Below, one piece after another: positions 42,611-51,639 of a DNA stretch of 64,000 bases; within the stretch, counting starts at the first letter, position 1; every line of letters begins with the position of its first letter. Both the position numbers and the translations under genes were made by a program. The stretch covers positions 1,240,001 through 1,304,000 of the forward strand of contig NC_019693.1 of assembly GCF_000317105.1 (NCBI RefSeq), given 5' to 3'. The stretch comes from Oscillatoria acuminata PCC 6304. GTDB taxonomy: Bacteria; Cyanobacteriota; Cyanobacteriia; Cyanobacteriales; Laspinemataceae. Below the pieces are notes generated by a model, which saw nothing but the letters and a program-made list of their open reading frames with translations, did not search any database and had not been told where the DNA came from.

Positions 42611-44608
42611 ATGTCTGGAGTCAGAATGAGTCCGACTAAAACTTGGACGATCGCCAATCAAGAGTATTTGATGGCGGCGATCGCCCGGGTTCGTTCCTAT
42701 TTACAGATTCACATCCAACGCCTGAATCCAGAGGCAGAATTTGTTTCCCTTGAGGAACCGGCAAGGAGTTGGGATTTGCCAACGCCTCCGAGTTTAGATG
42801 AACTCAGCGATCGCTTTGGTTTATCTGGTTTTGAACGTGACATCCTGTTATTATGCGCCGGGATGGAACTGGATGGCACTTGGGGAACACTCTGTGCTAC
42901 TGCTCAAGGAGATGCTCAAGCCCAATATCCTACCTTTAATCTCGCTTTAGATGTCTTGCCGTCACCGAATTGGATGGCACTGACTCCAGTAGGAGGATTG
43001 CGGCGTTGGCGATTGATTGATATCGGAGTGGGGAATGCTCTGACCCAGAGTCCCCTGAGAATTGATGAACGGGTGTTGCATTATTTAGTCGGGATAGAGC
43101 ATCCCGATGAACGATTGGTGGCAGCAGTCTCCCGCATCCCCATCCATGTGGGGGAAATGGACCGTTTATGTGCGTCCCATCGCCAGTTGGCGGAACAGGT
43201 AGCGGGAATGCTGGTGAGTGAAGAGTTGGGCAAAGTGCCGATTGTTCAATTATGTGGCAGTGATGTCGCCAGTAAGCGGGCGATCGCCACTGCCGTCTGT
43301 AGTGCGATCGGTTGGAACCTGCACGTCATGGCAGGGGATGTCATCCCCATCGCCTTGGGAGAAATCACCGAGTTGATGCGGTTATGGGAGAGAGAGGCAT
43401 TTTTAAATAACAGCGCCTTGCTATTAGACTGCGATGAAGTGGATAGCAATGATGTAGCCCGAGAAAGTGCGATCGCCCGAATTATCGAAAACTATGATAA
43501 TCCCTTACTAATTACCAGTCGCGATCGCCGCCATCCCCGGCAAAGACCCTTAATCACCTTTGAAGTCGAACAACCCACATCCCAGGAACAACGGGAACTC
43601 TGGGTCAATACTCTGGGTCCAGACGCTGCCGAGTTAAACGGTCAGATTGAAACCTTAGTCTCCCATTTTAGCCTCAGCGCCCCCGCCATCCGTGCCGCCT
43701 GCCTCAAAACCAAAGGAACTAACAAGATTGCCACCGACAACAGCAACGAGTTCGGCAGCCAACTGTGGGAGACTTGCCGCATCCAGGCGCGATCGCGCAT
43801 GGAAGACCTCGCCCAACGCATCGAATCCGGTAGTCAGTGGGAGGACCTCGTACTCCCCGACATCCAACGAGACACCCTCCGCGAAATCATCGCCCATGTG
43901 CGACAACGGGCCAAAGTTTACGAAACCTGGGGATTTGGCGGCAAAAGTGGCCGAGGATTAGGCATCACCGCCCTCTTTGCCGGTGCCAGCGGGACCGGCA
44001 AAACAATGGCCGCTGATATTATCGCCCAAGAACTGCACCTAGATCTGTATCGCATCGACCTCAGTTCCATCATTAGTAAATATATTGGCGAAACCGAGAA
44101 AAACCTGCGCCGAGTCTTCGACTCAGCCGAAGCAGGCGGGTCCATCCTCCTCTTCGACGAAGCCGACGCCTTATTTGGCAAACGCAGCGAAGTCAAAGAC
44201 TCCCACGATCGCCATGCCAACATCGAAGTCGCCTACCTCCTGCAACGCATGGAAGCCTATCGAGGATTAGCCATCCTCACCACCAACCTCAAAAGTTCCT
44301 TAGACCAAGCCTTCCTCCGCCGCATCCGCTTCGTCATTCAATTCCCCTTCCCCGACGCCAATCAACGGGAAGAAATTTGGCGACGCATTTTCCCCAAACA
44401 AACCCCAACCGAAGGCTTAAATTATCCCAAACTCGGTAAACTCAACGTCGCGGGCGGAAACATCCGCAATATTGCTTTAAACTCCGCCTTTATTGCCGCC
44501 GATGCTAACGAACCCGTGATGATGAAACATATCCTCGAAGCGTCCAAAAGTGAATATATGAAATTAGAACGACCCTTGACCGATATGGAAGTGAAAGGGT
44601 GGATTTGA
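42611..44608 (+). CDS. AAA+ ATPase, Pvc15/Afp15-like
   Basis: 665 residues. The N-terminal ~400 residues include a degenerate first ATPase-like module (QRELWVNTLGPDAAEL region) and helical parts. The active AAA+ module lies at ~410-640: Walker A GASGTGKT with Lys464, Walker B LLFDEAD with Asp516-Glu517, sensor 1 AILTTNLKSSLD and the arginine-finger segment FLRRIRFVIQFPFP. Pvc15/Afp15 ATPases are a hallmark of extracellular contractile injection systems and are thought to assist assembly or cargo loading. The gene precedes the DUF4157 block, which fits this role. Confidence 0.9.
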   Translation: MSGVRMSPTKTWTIANQEYLMAAIARVRSYLQIHIQRLNPEAEFVSLEEPARSWDLPTPPSLDELSDRFGLSGFERDILLLCAGMELDGTWGTLCATAQGDAQAQYPTFNLALDVLPSPNWMALTPVGGLRRWRLIDIGVGNALTQSPLRIDERVLHYLVGIEHPDERLVAAVSRIPIHVGEMDRLCASHRQLAEQVAGMLVSEELGKVPIVQLCGSDVASKRAIATAVCSAIGWNLHVMAGDVIPIALGEITELMRLWEREAFLNNSALLLDCDEVDSNDVARESAIARIIENYDNPLLITSRDRRHPRQRPLITFEVEQPTSQEQRELWVNTLGPDAAELNGQIETLVSHFSLSAPAIRAACLKTKGTNKIATDNSNEFGSQLWETCRIQARSRMEDLAQRIESGSQWEDLVLPDIQRDTLREIIAHVRQRAKVYETWGFGGKSGRGLGITALFAGASGTGKTMAADIIAQELHLDLYRIDLSSIISKYIGETEKNLRRVFDSAEAGGSILLFDEADALFGKRSEVKDSHDRHANIEVAYLLQRMEAYRGLAILTTNLKSSLDQAFLRRIRFVIQFPFPDANQREEIWRRIFPKQTPTEGLNYPKLGKLNVAGGNIRNIALNSAFIAADANEPVMMKHILEASKSEYMKLERPLTDMEVKGWI

Positions 44609-44702
44609 ACCACAGATTGCACAGATTGGCACAGAGAAGAAGTCCCCACCTCCCACTCCGTAACCCTCTCCAAATCCGTGAAAATCAGTTTAATCAGTGG
44701 TT
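44607..44702. repeat. Imperfect terminal inverted repeat (AACCACTGATT-type element)
   Basis: It opens with AACCACAGATTGCACAGATT and closes with AATCAGTTTAATCAGTGGTT, so its ends are inverted and imperfect. Related strings occur at ~42273-42300 and ~62187-62213. Probably a short non-autonomous dispersed element that could end the ATPase transcript. Confidence 0.55.
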
Positions 44703-44796
44703 AATACTCTCTTCATCCAATCTAAATAAACCGGAGTTACCCTTTCATGAAATAATAAAAAAAATACTCTATTAATACGATCGCTGAGGCGAGACT

Positions 44797-47256
44797 ATGG
44801 CAACCGGACGGCAGATTCAGAAAAAAGCACAATCGAACGCCACGCCGACTCCTGTCACAGGAATATTCAAACCCCGTCCGTTTGCCCGGGCTGCCGAACC
44901 CGAAGCCGCAACCGCACCGGAACTACAAACTAAAACAGAACTGGGACAAGTCAGGGGCGATCGCCTCTCGCGCATCGACTTTTCTACACCCCCACCTATC
45001 CAACCCAAACTGGCGATCGGTGCACCAGATGATAAATACGAGCAAGAAGCCGATACCATTGCGCGCAAAGTCGTCCAACAAATGAGTACCCCCACCCCCC
45101 CGGATGCAAACGGAGGTGGGGATGCTGTACAGCGTCAAATGTTCTCCACACCTTCAATCATGAGACTGACGGTACAACGCCGGAAAGCCAGAGAAGGAGG
45201 AGAAGCCTCATCAGACTTAGAAAGCACCATTAGTCAAGCTAGAAGTAGTGGGATGCCTCTAGGTGAACCGATTCGTCGGCAAATGGAGGGCGTATTTGGC
45301 GCTGACTTTAGTAGCGTCAGAGTTCATACCAATAACACGGCTGACACCCTCAACCGTTCCCTGAGTGCTCGTGCTTTTACTACAGGAAACAATATCTTTT
45401 TCAAGCAAGGGGAATACAATCTTAGTAGTTCAAGTGGTAAAGAATTACTCGCTCACGAACTGACTCATGGAGTACAGCAGAGTGGCAGTTCCACTATTCA
45501 ATGCAAGCTCACCCCTGACCAGATTAAACACGCCAACCGGATTCGCAAAGCCAGAGGTCTAAAACTACTCCCTGTGGAAGAAGCACAGGACCTTAATACG
45601 GTTGAAGAAGCCAGCGAAGCAGTTCCTGCCTCAGTTCCTGCTGCCTCGGTTCCTGCTGCCTCTGCCCCATCTCCCCCATCTGACGCGAAACGGAAAGGCG
45701 CTCAATTCAACATTATTCAAGATTATTCCTGGATCCGAGATACACTCCAAGAATGCCAAAGTTGGGATAACATTAAACAAAAATTTGCCAGTCAGAAGGA
45801 CAGTATGTGGCAATTTTTCGACTTCCGACAGTGGTATGTAGACTCATTGATTAATGTTCTGCGGGATATGTATCCGGGGTTAATTGCCAAATCTGTCGGC
45901 AGCCAAGACCCCACCTCAGACTATGACATCACGATTTCTACGCCGGGTTCAGGAGATGATGTAGAAGCCATCCAATGGTTTAACACTCAAGTTCGCAAAG
46001 AATTTGGGGTGGAACCGGGTACTTTGTTTGATACGAACTTGTATGCGAAAGATTACCTTCAAGTTAAAGAAAATATCGACGAAACAGCCATAGCCGAGCA
46101 AAATTCTGATACAGATCTGGAGCAACCGGATGGCGCATTTGGCGCAATGGGTCACCTGTCTCAGGATGTTGCGGCTTTAGTTAAACAACGTCGGTATATG
46201 AAACAAGTAGAATGGGATAGATATGTTGATGATGTAGTTCAAAGTATCAACGACCCAGAGCGAAAAAAATTAACCCGTCTTCAGTATGAAGAAGCCGATT
46301 CAGTGTATCAAATTTTTGCCCATGAACTGCTGCAAGAAGTTGAAAAAGAATCAGGGTTACCGGAAAAAATAGAGGAACATAGTATCAAATTAGGTCCGGA
46401 AGAAGAAGCAGCCTTGTCTCAAATTAAATCCCCCGATGATAAGCTGAGATCTATAATCCGTCAACAATTATTAGGGTCAGAAAAGCTACAAGCTATAACT
46501 CATGACAACCCCGATTTAGTTCTTCAGAAGAGTAACGAACTTTACCTGACACGGATGAGAAAAGTTCGTCAACTCCAACTAACCATTCGGGAGTTAGGCA
46601 CGCAAGATAAGTTTGTCGAACAGGTTAAAGTGCTCAAAGCGCAAGTTAAACAAATTTTAGGAGAAGCTTGCTTTTTTGCCGCAGAAGCCTATCATAGCGA
46701 AGGAGCCGTTAAGCACATTGTAGCAGGGATTCAGGGGGCCAAGAACCCAGAACAAAAAGCAGCCATTATGAGTTCGCTCAAGCCCGAACACTTTTTACAA
46801 TCCTTTAATGAGCAATTGGGTGATTTCCTAAAAGATTTGAATCATTATGCCGGTGAACCAGACGGTAAAATTTTCTATCGGTCTTCTAAATACTTGTATC
46901 GATTATTTTTGGCAGTGGCCGAGTTGCGTCAATACCAATTTACAGAGAATAATTTTGCGTTGAAAATTGAAGAACAACGCGGAAATTCTGATGAAATTGC
47001 CAAAAAAATTAATAAAGATTTAGTGGAGATTCGGAAAGGAAATAAAGCCGACCTGGATACGGATGATAAAAAAAATCAAGCCGCTGAAGCAGCGATGCAG
47101 ACAATTTTAGGGGTGAATAAGGCATCTGAACTCAAGATAAAAATTTTACAGATGTCAACGGAATTTAATACCCTAGTTCGGACTCGGGCTAGTGAATTAT
47201 CAGCCCCTAGTCTCGAAACTTCCCAAACTTATTTCGGAAATATTGTCCAGAATTAG
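44797..47256 (+). CDS. DUF4157 protein with nucleotidyltransferase-like C-terminal region; candidate injection-system cargo A
   Basis: 819 residues. The leader (1-~230) starts MATGRQIQKKAQSN, then DRLSRIDFS, PIQPKLAIGAPDDKYEQEAD, and DUF4157 proper with HisGlu-x-x-His at 220-224 (LLAHELTHGVQQS), a predicted metallopeptidase site. DUF4157 proteins are the accessory family most tightly linked to eCIS loci. Residues ~310-450 contain Gly368-Ser369...Asp375-Tyr-Asp377 (SVGSQDPTSDYDITIS), the GS-x(n)-D-x-D pattern of polymerase-beta-type nucleotidyltransferases. The remaining ~350 residues are helical. The leader is almost identical to the next gene's, while the C-termini differ, as in toxins with a shared delivery part. 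GAGGCGAG precedes the ATG. Toxic activity is inferred. Confidence 0.8.
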   Translation: MATGRQIQKKAQSNATPTPVTGIFKPRPFARAAEPEAATAPELQTKTELGQVRGDRLSRIDFSTPPPIQPKLAIGAPDDKYEQEADTIARKVVQQMSTPTPPDANGGGDAVQRQMFSTPSIMRLTVQRRKAREGGEASSDLESTISQARSSGMPLGEPIRRQMEGVFGADFSSVRVHTNNTADTLNRSLSARAFTTGNNIFFKQGEYNLSSSSGKELLAHELTHGVQQSGSSTIQCKLTPDQIKHANRIRKARGLKLLPVEEAQDLNTVEEASEAVPASVPAASVPAASAPSPPSDAKRKGAQFNIIQDYSWIRDTLQECQSWDNIKQKFASQKDSMWQFFDFRQWYVDSLINVLRDMYPGLIAKSVGSQDPTSDYDITISTPGSGDDVEAIQWFNTQVRKEFGVEPGTLFDTNLYAKDYLQVKENIDETAIAEQNSDTDLEQPDGAFGAMGHLSQDVAALVKQRRYMKQVEWDRYVDDVVQSINDPERKKLTRLQYEEADSVYQIFAHELLQEVEKESGLPEKIEEHSIKLGPEEEAALSQIKSPDDKLRSIIRQQLLGSEKLQAITHDNPDLVLQKSNELYLTRMRKVRQLQLTIRELGTQDKFVEQVKVLKAQVKQILGEACFFAAEAYHSEGAVKHIVAGIQGAKNPEQKAAIMSSLKPEHFLQSFNEQLGDFLKDLNHYAGEPDGKIFYRSSKYLYRLFLAVAELRQYQFTENNFALKIEEQRGNSDEIAKKINKDLVEIRKGNKADLDTDDKKNQAAEAAMQTILGVNKASELKIKILQMSTEFNTLVRTRASELSAPSLETSQTYFGNIVQN

Positions 47257-47456
47257 ATTCTGGGGTGGGGAAGCTATCGCTGCGGTTTGGGGACCCTGGA
47301 TAAAGCCAGAGGGTGCTTTGTCCATAGGACCCGATGAATCGTTTTGGAATCGGGGGTCCAGTTTTTAATCTAGACTTTAGTCCAATGGAAATAATCCCCT
47401 GTTGATGAAATACTAGACAACATACTCTATTCAATTGCGATTGCTGAGGGGAGACT

Positions 47457-49769
47457 ATGGCAACCGGACGGCAGATTCAGAAAAAAGGACAATCGAACGC
47501 CACACCGACTCCTGCCACGGGGATGTTCAAACCCCGTCCTTTTGCGATGCCTGCCGAACCCGAAGCAGCAACCGCACCGGAATTACAAACCAAAACAGAA
47601 CCGGGACAAGTCGGGGGAAGCCGCCTCTCGCGCATCGATGTTTCTGCACCCCCACCGATTCAACCCAAACTGGCGATCGGCGCACCGGATGATAAATACG
47701 AGCAAGAAGCCGACACCATTGCTCGCAAGGTCGTCAAACAAATTAGTACCCCCACCCCCCCAGATGCGAACGGAGGTGGGGATTCTGTGCAGCGTCAAAT
47801 GTTCTCTACTTCTTCAATCATGAGACGGACGGTGCAACGCCGGGAAGCCATAGAGGGAGGAACAGCATCATCAGACTTGGAAAGCACGATTAGTCAAGCT
47901 AGAAGCAGTGGAATACCTCTGGGGGAACCCATTCGTCGCCAGATGGAGGGGGCGTTTGGTGCTGACTTCAGTGGCGTCAGAGTTCATACCAATAACACGG
48001 CTGACACCCTCAACCGTTCCCTAAGCGCTCGTGCTTTTACCACCGGGAACAATATCTTTTTCAAGCAGGGGGAATACAATCCTAGTAGTTCAAGTGGGAA
48101 AGAATTACTCGCTCACGAACTGACTCACACCATTCAACAAGGTTCAGTTCAACGTCAAGCTACGTCAATACAGCCAGTTTCTTTAACGCCTATCGATCCA
48201 GGTGTTAATTCAACAATTCAAGGTAAGTATTTAGAGAATCAACAGCTATTTTCTAAGGATACAAACTTAGGGACCTTTTATAGTCGTGGGGCATTGGAAG
48301 CCGTTGATGAAGCATTGAAAGCCTATGAGAAAACTATTATTTTTCCTGAAGTTAAGGATCCAACCCTAGCGAGTAAGCCTGAACATATTGATGAAAAACT
48401 TAAGAAATTATTCAAGTTAAAAGATGTTGTTGAATTTTGGGTGTTCCAACACTTTGATTTAAAAGATGCATCAAAAGCCAAGACCACTCGAATTAATCCT
48501 ACCCTAGATTTACAAGAGGAAATTACCCAAGCTATCAAACAGCAAGTTAAAGTTTATAACCAGGTCAAAGGATTAGATGCTTCTGACCAAGATGTAGAAG
48601 ATCGGCTACGTTCGGACAGCATGGACTCGGCATTAAAGAGCAGAGTCGCTACTTTGATTGATGCCATTTTGCAGCCTGGAGCGCTGAGTAAGCTATCTGC
48701 CGAGATATCTTTAGCCATTGATGTTCAACCCCCAGGTTATGTGGGCTTCGATTTAGGCTTAGATGTTGAACGCAAAGAAAATGATGTACTCAATATTCGC
48801 TCAGAATTGGCAGCTACAGGAGGTGTCCGAGTCCCGAAAGTATTTGATATCAAAGCCAAACTGGGTGGCTATGTTGAAGCAGAAGCTGGTGATAGTCGGA
48901 AGACTATGAACCTGATTTCTTATGGTTTGTATCGGAAGGTTGTGGAATCAAAATTAATGCCAGCCAGTGTAGCGGGTGTAATTTGGGGAGGAAGTTTCGG
49001 AGAATCCGGCCAAATTATGGCCGCCAAGTTAGCAGCTGATATTGAACGAGGTGTTTTCGGTGCCGAAGGTGGGGAAGAGGCTTTTGTCGATCTCGGACTA
49101 CTAGCTGGTATCGGCGCAGAAGTTGGGGATAAGGAAACCCTAGGAGGCGGGGTAGAATATAAGTACACAACGGGTCAGAAGTACACTAAATCATCGGTTG
49201 AAAGTGCCGGCGGTTTAGGCAAAGTTACTAAAGAAGATGTCGGGAATCAAGGGAAGAAGAGGAAAGGAGAAGGAACTAGCGCTCATGAGTTTACAGCCAA
49301 GCTTAGTGCTGGTATTTTTAACGGGAAAGTAGGCTATAAGAAATCCGGTGAATCCCAGGAAATTACTGGTTCTGCTCAGTTTTCTGGTATTCCGGATATC
49401 GTTTCTTTTGTCTTGGGCGTAGAGGGTACTATTAATAGCTTTAAGTCGGCCTACAAGAATAAAGAGAAAAGCAAAAAGGCGAGTGATACAATTCAGGGGC
49501 TGGATGGTTTAATTGGTACTCTTCAAACTTTAGCTGGTGATGGTGCAGCAATCAGCTCGATTCCCACAACGAGTACCAAGGGTGAGTTTGCAATCAAAGC
49601 ATCCAAAGAGGGTACTTCTGCGTGGGTGATTGAAATAATGTTCAATCAAATCACTGGCGCTCCCATTCCGGGGGATTTAGGGGTTGTAAGTGTGGAAGTT
49701 AGTAAATCGGACACACGCCTTAAGTTCTCAAATAAGGGTGGTAGCTGGAAAACTGTACATTTTGGATAA
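47457..49769 (+). CDS. DUF4157 protein with glycine-rich beta C-terminal region; candidate injection-system cargo B
   Basis: 770 residues. Residues 1-~225 match cargo A at roughly nine positions in ten without gaps, including HisGlu-x-x-His at 220-224 (LLAHELTHTIQQG). After that the sequences are unrelated. Residues ~230-420 are helical. Residues ~420-700 alternate polar and hydrophobic residues with many glycines (IKAKLGGYVEAEAGD; FVDLGLLAGIGAEVGDKETL; FTAKLSAGIFNGKVGYKKSG), resembling strands of a membrane-inserting barrel or beta-solenoid. A pore-forming role is possible but unproven. The upstream ~50 bases resemble those of cargo A, so promoter, leader and ribosome-binding site were duplicated together. 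The YbjN-domain gene follows after three bases. Confidence 0.8.
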   Translation: MATGRQIQKKGQSNATPTPATGMFKPRPFAMPAEPEAATAPELQTKTEPGQVGGSRLSRIDVSAPPPIQPKLAIGAPDDKYEQEADTIARKVVKQISTPTPPDANGGGDSVQRQMFSTSSIMRRTVQRREAIEGGTASSDLESTISQARSSGIPLGEPIRRQMEGAFGADFSGVRVHTNNTADTLNRSLSARAFTTGNNIFFKQGEYNPSSSSGKELLAHELTHTIQQGSVQRQATSIQPVSLTPIDPGVNSTIQGKYLENQQLFSKDTNLGTFYSRGALEAVDEALKAYEKTIIFPEVKDPTLASKPEHIDEKLKKLFKLKDVVEFWVFQHFDLKDASKAKTTRINPTLDLQEEITQAIKQQVKVYNQVKGLDASDQDVEDRLRSDSMDSALKSRVATLIDAILQPGALSKLSAEISLAIDVQPPGYVGFDLGLDVERKENDVLNIRSELAATGGVRVPKVFDIKAKLGGYVEAEAGDSRKTMNLISYGLYRKVVESKLMPASVAGVIWGGSFGESGQIMAAKLAADIERGVFGAEGGEEAFVDLGLLAGIGAEVGDKETLGGGVEYKYTTGQKYTKSSVESAGGLGKVTKEDVGNQGKKRKGEGTSAHEFTAKLSAGIFNGKVGYKKSGESQEITGSAQFSGIPDIVSFVLGVEGTINSFKSAYKNKEKSKKASDTIQGLDGLIGTLQTLAGDGAAISSIPTTSTKGEFAIKASKEGTSAWVIEIMFNQITGAPIPGDLGVVSVEVSKSDTRLKFSNKGGSWKTVHFG

Positions 49770-49772
49770 ATC

Positions 49773-50768
49773 ATGGCTACAGAAACACAACATTTAACTC
49801 GTCAGTTTGAACTTAGCTTTCTATTAGATGCTAAAGATGTCCTAAGTGCTAAGGTAGTTGATTCAAAACTTTTTTTGGTTAACCAGGAGCCTAGAGAGTA
49901 TCGAATTACCTTGGAAATAGACTGGCTGGAGTATCAGAGAATTGTGCAAGCGGAAGGCTTTAACCTGACACAGGCTGCTCGATCGCAAGCTGAGGCTCTT
50001 TCCTTTGATGAAAACCGCCCCCTAAAAATTGAACTGCGGTTGGATGAAAACTTATTTCCAGATTTGATTCAGAATGGGAATTCTGTAGAAGAACTCATGA
50101 ATTACTTGATAACCCGCAATCAAGCTAATAAAAGTTCTGACTTCTTCAATGCACATCACTGGTATGTCTTGGATGTCAACCAAGGGGTTCATCTTCCTCC
50201 TGATCTTGAAGGTGTGGGGGAATTAAAAATGGGATATCGCACCGCTTGGGCTGATGAAAAGAATAAACCCGAGGATGTGATTAAGATTGGGGATTCCAGA
50301 AAAAGTTCACAGATGAACGCGGATCACCCGATTTTGGAAATAATTACGGAAGTTTTGACCCAGAATAATCAGCCGCTTTACCAATGGGAGAGTGATCATG
50401 TTGTGAGTTTCCCCTATCAGGGAAAAAACGAAAAATGGCGGTGCTATGCAGATGCACGAGAGGAGATGTCTTTGTGCTGCTTTTACTCCATTTTTCCCGA
50501 TGCGGTTCCCATAGAAAAGCGTGCGCCCGTTGCAGAGTTATTAATGAGAATTAATTACACCCTCACGGTCGGTAATTTTGAAATGGATTTTGAAGATGGG
50601 GAAGTTCGGTTTAGAACCAGTATTGATGTGGAGGGCGATCGCCTCAGTACACAGCTATTCAGACAGTTGACGATTGCCAACGTCACTATGATGGATCGCT
50701 ACTTACCCGCCATCCGAAATCTTCTCAAAAATGATATGTCCCCCACCGAGGCGATCGCGGCGATTTGA
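49773..50768 (+). CDS. YbjN-domain protein, likely partner or chaperone of cargo B
   Basis: 331 residues. The N-terminal ~180 residues are of unknown type (FELSFLLDAKDVLSAKVVDS; FNAHHWYVLDVNQGVHLPPD). Residues ~190-331 fit the YbjN/sensory-transduction-regulator-like domain: PILEIITEVLTQNNQPLYQW, FYSIFPDAVPIEKRAPVAEL, GNFEMDFEDGEVRFRTSIDV and the closing helix YLPAIRNLL. The YbjN fold is related to type III secretion chaperones. The gene starts three bases after the cargo B stop, so it is co-translated with it. Chaperone or immunity function is an inference from fold and position. Confidence 0.75.
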   Translation: MATETQHLTRQFELSFLLDAKDVLSAKVVDSKLFLVNQEPREYRITLEIDWLEYQRIVQAEGFNLTQAARSQAEALSFDENRPLKIELRLDENLFPDLIQNGNSVEELMNYLITRNQANKSSDFFNAHHWYVLDVNQGVHLPPDLEGVGELKMGYRTAWADEKNKPEDVIKIGDSRKSSQMNADHPILEIITEVLTQNNQPLYQWESDHVVSFPYQGKNEKWRCYADAREEMSLCCFYSIFPDAVPIEKRAPVAELLMRINYTLTVGNFEMDFEDGEVRFRTSIDVEGDRLSTQLFRQLTIANVTMMDRYLPAIRNLLKNDMSPTEAIAAI

Positions 50769-50792
50769 AGACTAACCCAACGGTGCGATCGC

Positions 50793-51212
50793 CTAAGCCA
50801 CACACTTCACCTCTGAAAGCGTCTCAATCCAAACCTTCGCCCCACAGTCTTTCGGCTGATCCGGTCGATACACCACTCGGCATGGCCCGCTGACTTCTAC
50901 CTCATAGCCATATTGATTACTGCTGCCGCGTTTAACCCCAATGACCGGCTGATTTTCCCCATGCTTGTAATTTTGGCTAATCCGAGTCCGGTTGACATGA
51001 ATGCAAGTCATCACTTCCCGGCGGATGCCTTTCCACGTGGGCTTTGGGCCGCGCGTCCCCTTGGTAATTACCGGCATTCCATCTTTCAGGGGAATCACCC
51101 AAACATTACTAATTTTATAGGCTCCATGAACTCTTCCATCCAAGAGCAACCGTCGGACGCGATCGCTGGAAACTCCCAGTAACTTAGCGACTTCTTTGGT
51201 TCCAACTAGCAT
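50793..51212 (-). CDS. Helix-turn-helix (MerR/excisionase-like) DNA-binding protein
   Basis: 139 residues. Residues 1-55 form an excisionase/MerR-type helix-turn-helix (VGTKEVAKLLGVSSDRVRRL, DGRVHGAYKISNVWVIPL). The remainder is a small domain of unknown type with a conserved Cys-containing strand (VEVSGPCRVVYRPDQPKDCG) and basic patches (RVNRTRISQNYK-like). It is on the strand opposite to the cargo genes that flank it. It may be a local regulator or a remnant of a mobile element; a MITE-like element lies next to its start. Confidence 0.7.
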   Translation of the reverse strand: MLVGTKEVAKLLGVSSDRVRRLLLDGRVHGAYKISNVWVIPLKDGMPVITKGTRGPKPTWKGIRREVMTCIHVNRTRISQNYKHGENQPVIGVKRGSSNQYGYEVEVSGPCRVVYRPDQPKDCGAKVWIETLSEVKCVA

Positions 51213-51289
51213 GGCAACAATTAAAATAACAGCATAATAGTTTATTTTGGCAGGTCTCGGCTAAGTTGTCTAGCCTGTTAGGGGATTGC

Positions 51290-51426
51290 AAAATATAAAT
51301 CCTCCAAACGTTCTGAAAGTAGGGGCGTATTGCATACGCCCTCCGGAGGGCGTATGCAATACGCCCCTACATAGATGGGGCTACTCCGTTGATCTACGAA
51401 CGAACGTTTTGGAGATTTTATTTTTT
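51290..51426. mobile_element. MITE-like element with ~24-bp terminal inverted repeats and a 52-bp perfect central palindrome
   Basis: The outer arms are 51290-51313 and 51402-51426 (AAAATATAAATCCTCCAAACG pairs imperfectly with CGTTTTGGAGATTTTATTTT). Inside, 51319-51370 is a perfect 52-bp palindrome built on GTAGGGGCGTATTGCATACG and its complement. GTAGGGGCG-type palindromes are widely dispersed in filamentous cyanobacteria as I recall them. No transposase is encoded, so movement would need a helper enzyme. Confidence 0.75.
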
Positions 51427-51639
51427 GGAGTTCCCTTAGCGACAATAATTTGGGACCCTAAGCGATCGCCTCTCCTCTTCTCCCAAAGTCCCCTCTTTGA
51501 GGGCAATCCATCAGGCTCCCATCCCTGGCCCAACCTCCGGTCAATTTTGGCGATTTCTCAGTCTTTTGGAAGAAGAATGACTAGTTCACCGATGCCAAAC
51601 TAGAACGATAATTTCTCAATACTTCCGGAGAGCCTACTT
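51427..51639. other. Non-coding spacer upstream of the lipase cargo gene
   Basis: About 210 bases, with a CTTCTCCCAAAGTCCCCTCTTTGAGGGC stretch that may pair weakly. It holds the promoter for the lipase-DUF1795 unit. The ribosome-binding site is not obvious beyond GGAGAG about 10 bases before the ATG at 51640. Confidence 0.45.

Noticed and set aside
44797-45500. DUF4157 HExxH as proof of an active protease
   Set aside because: The motif is there, but a third metal ligand could not be identified and catalytic activity is not established for the family; kept as prediction only.
51319-51370. Palindrome as a rho-independent terminator or CRISPR repeat
   Set aside because: No T-run follows, no spaced repeat units exist, and it is embedded in longer inverted repeats, so a MITE-like element fits better.
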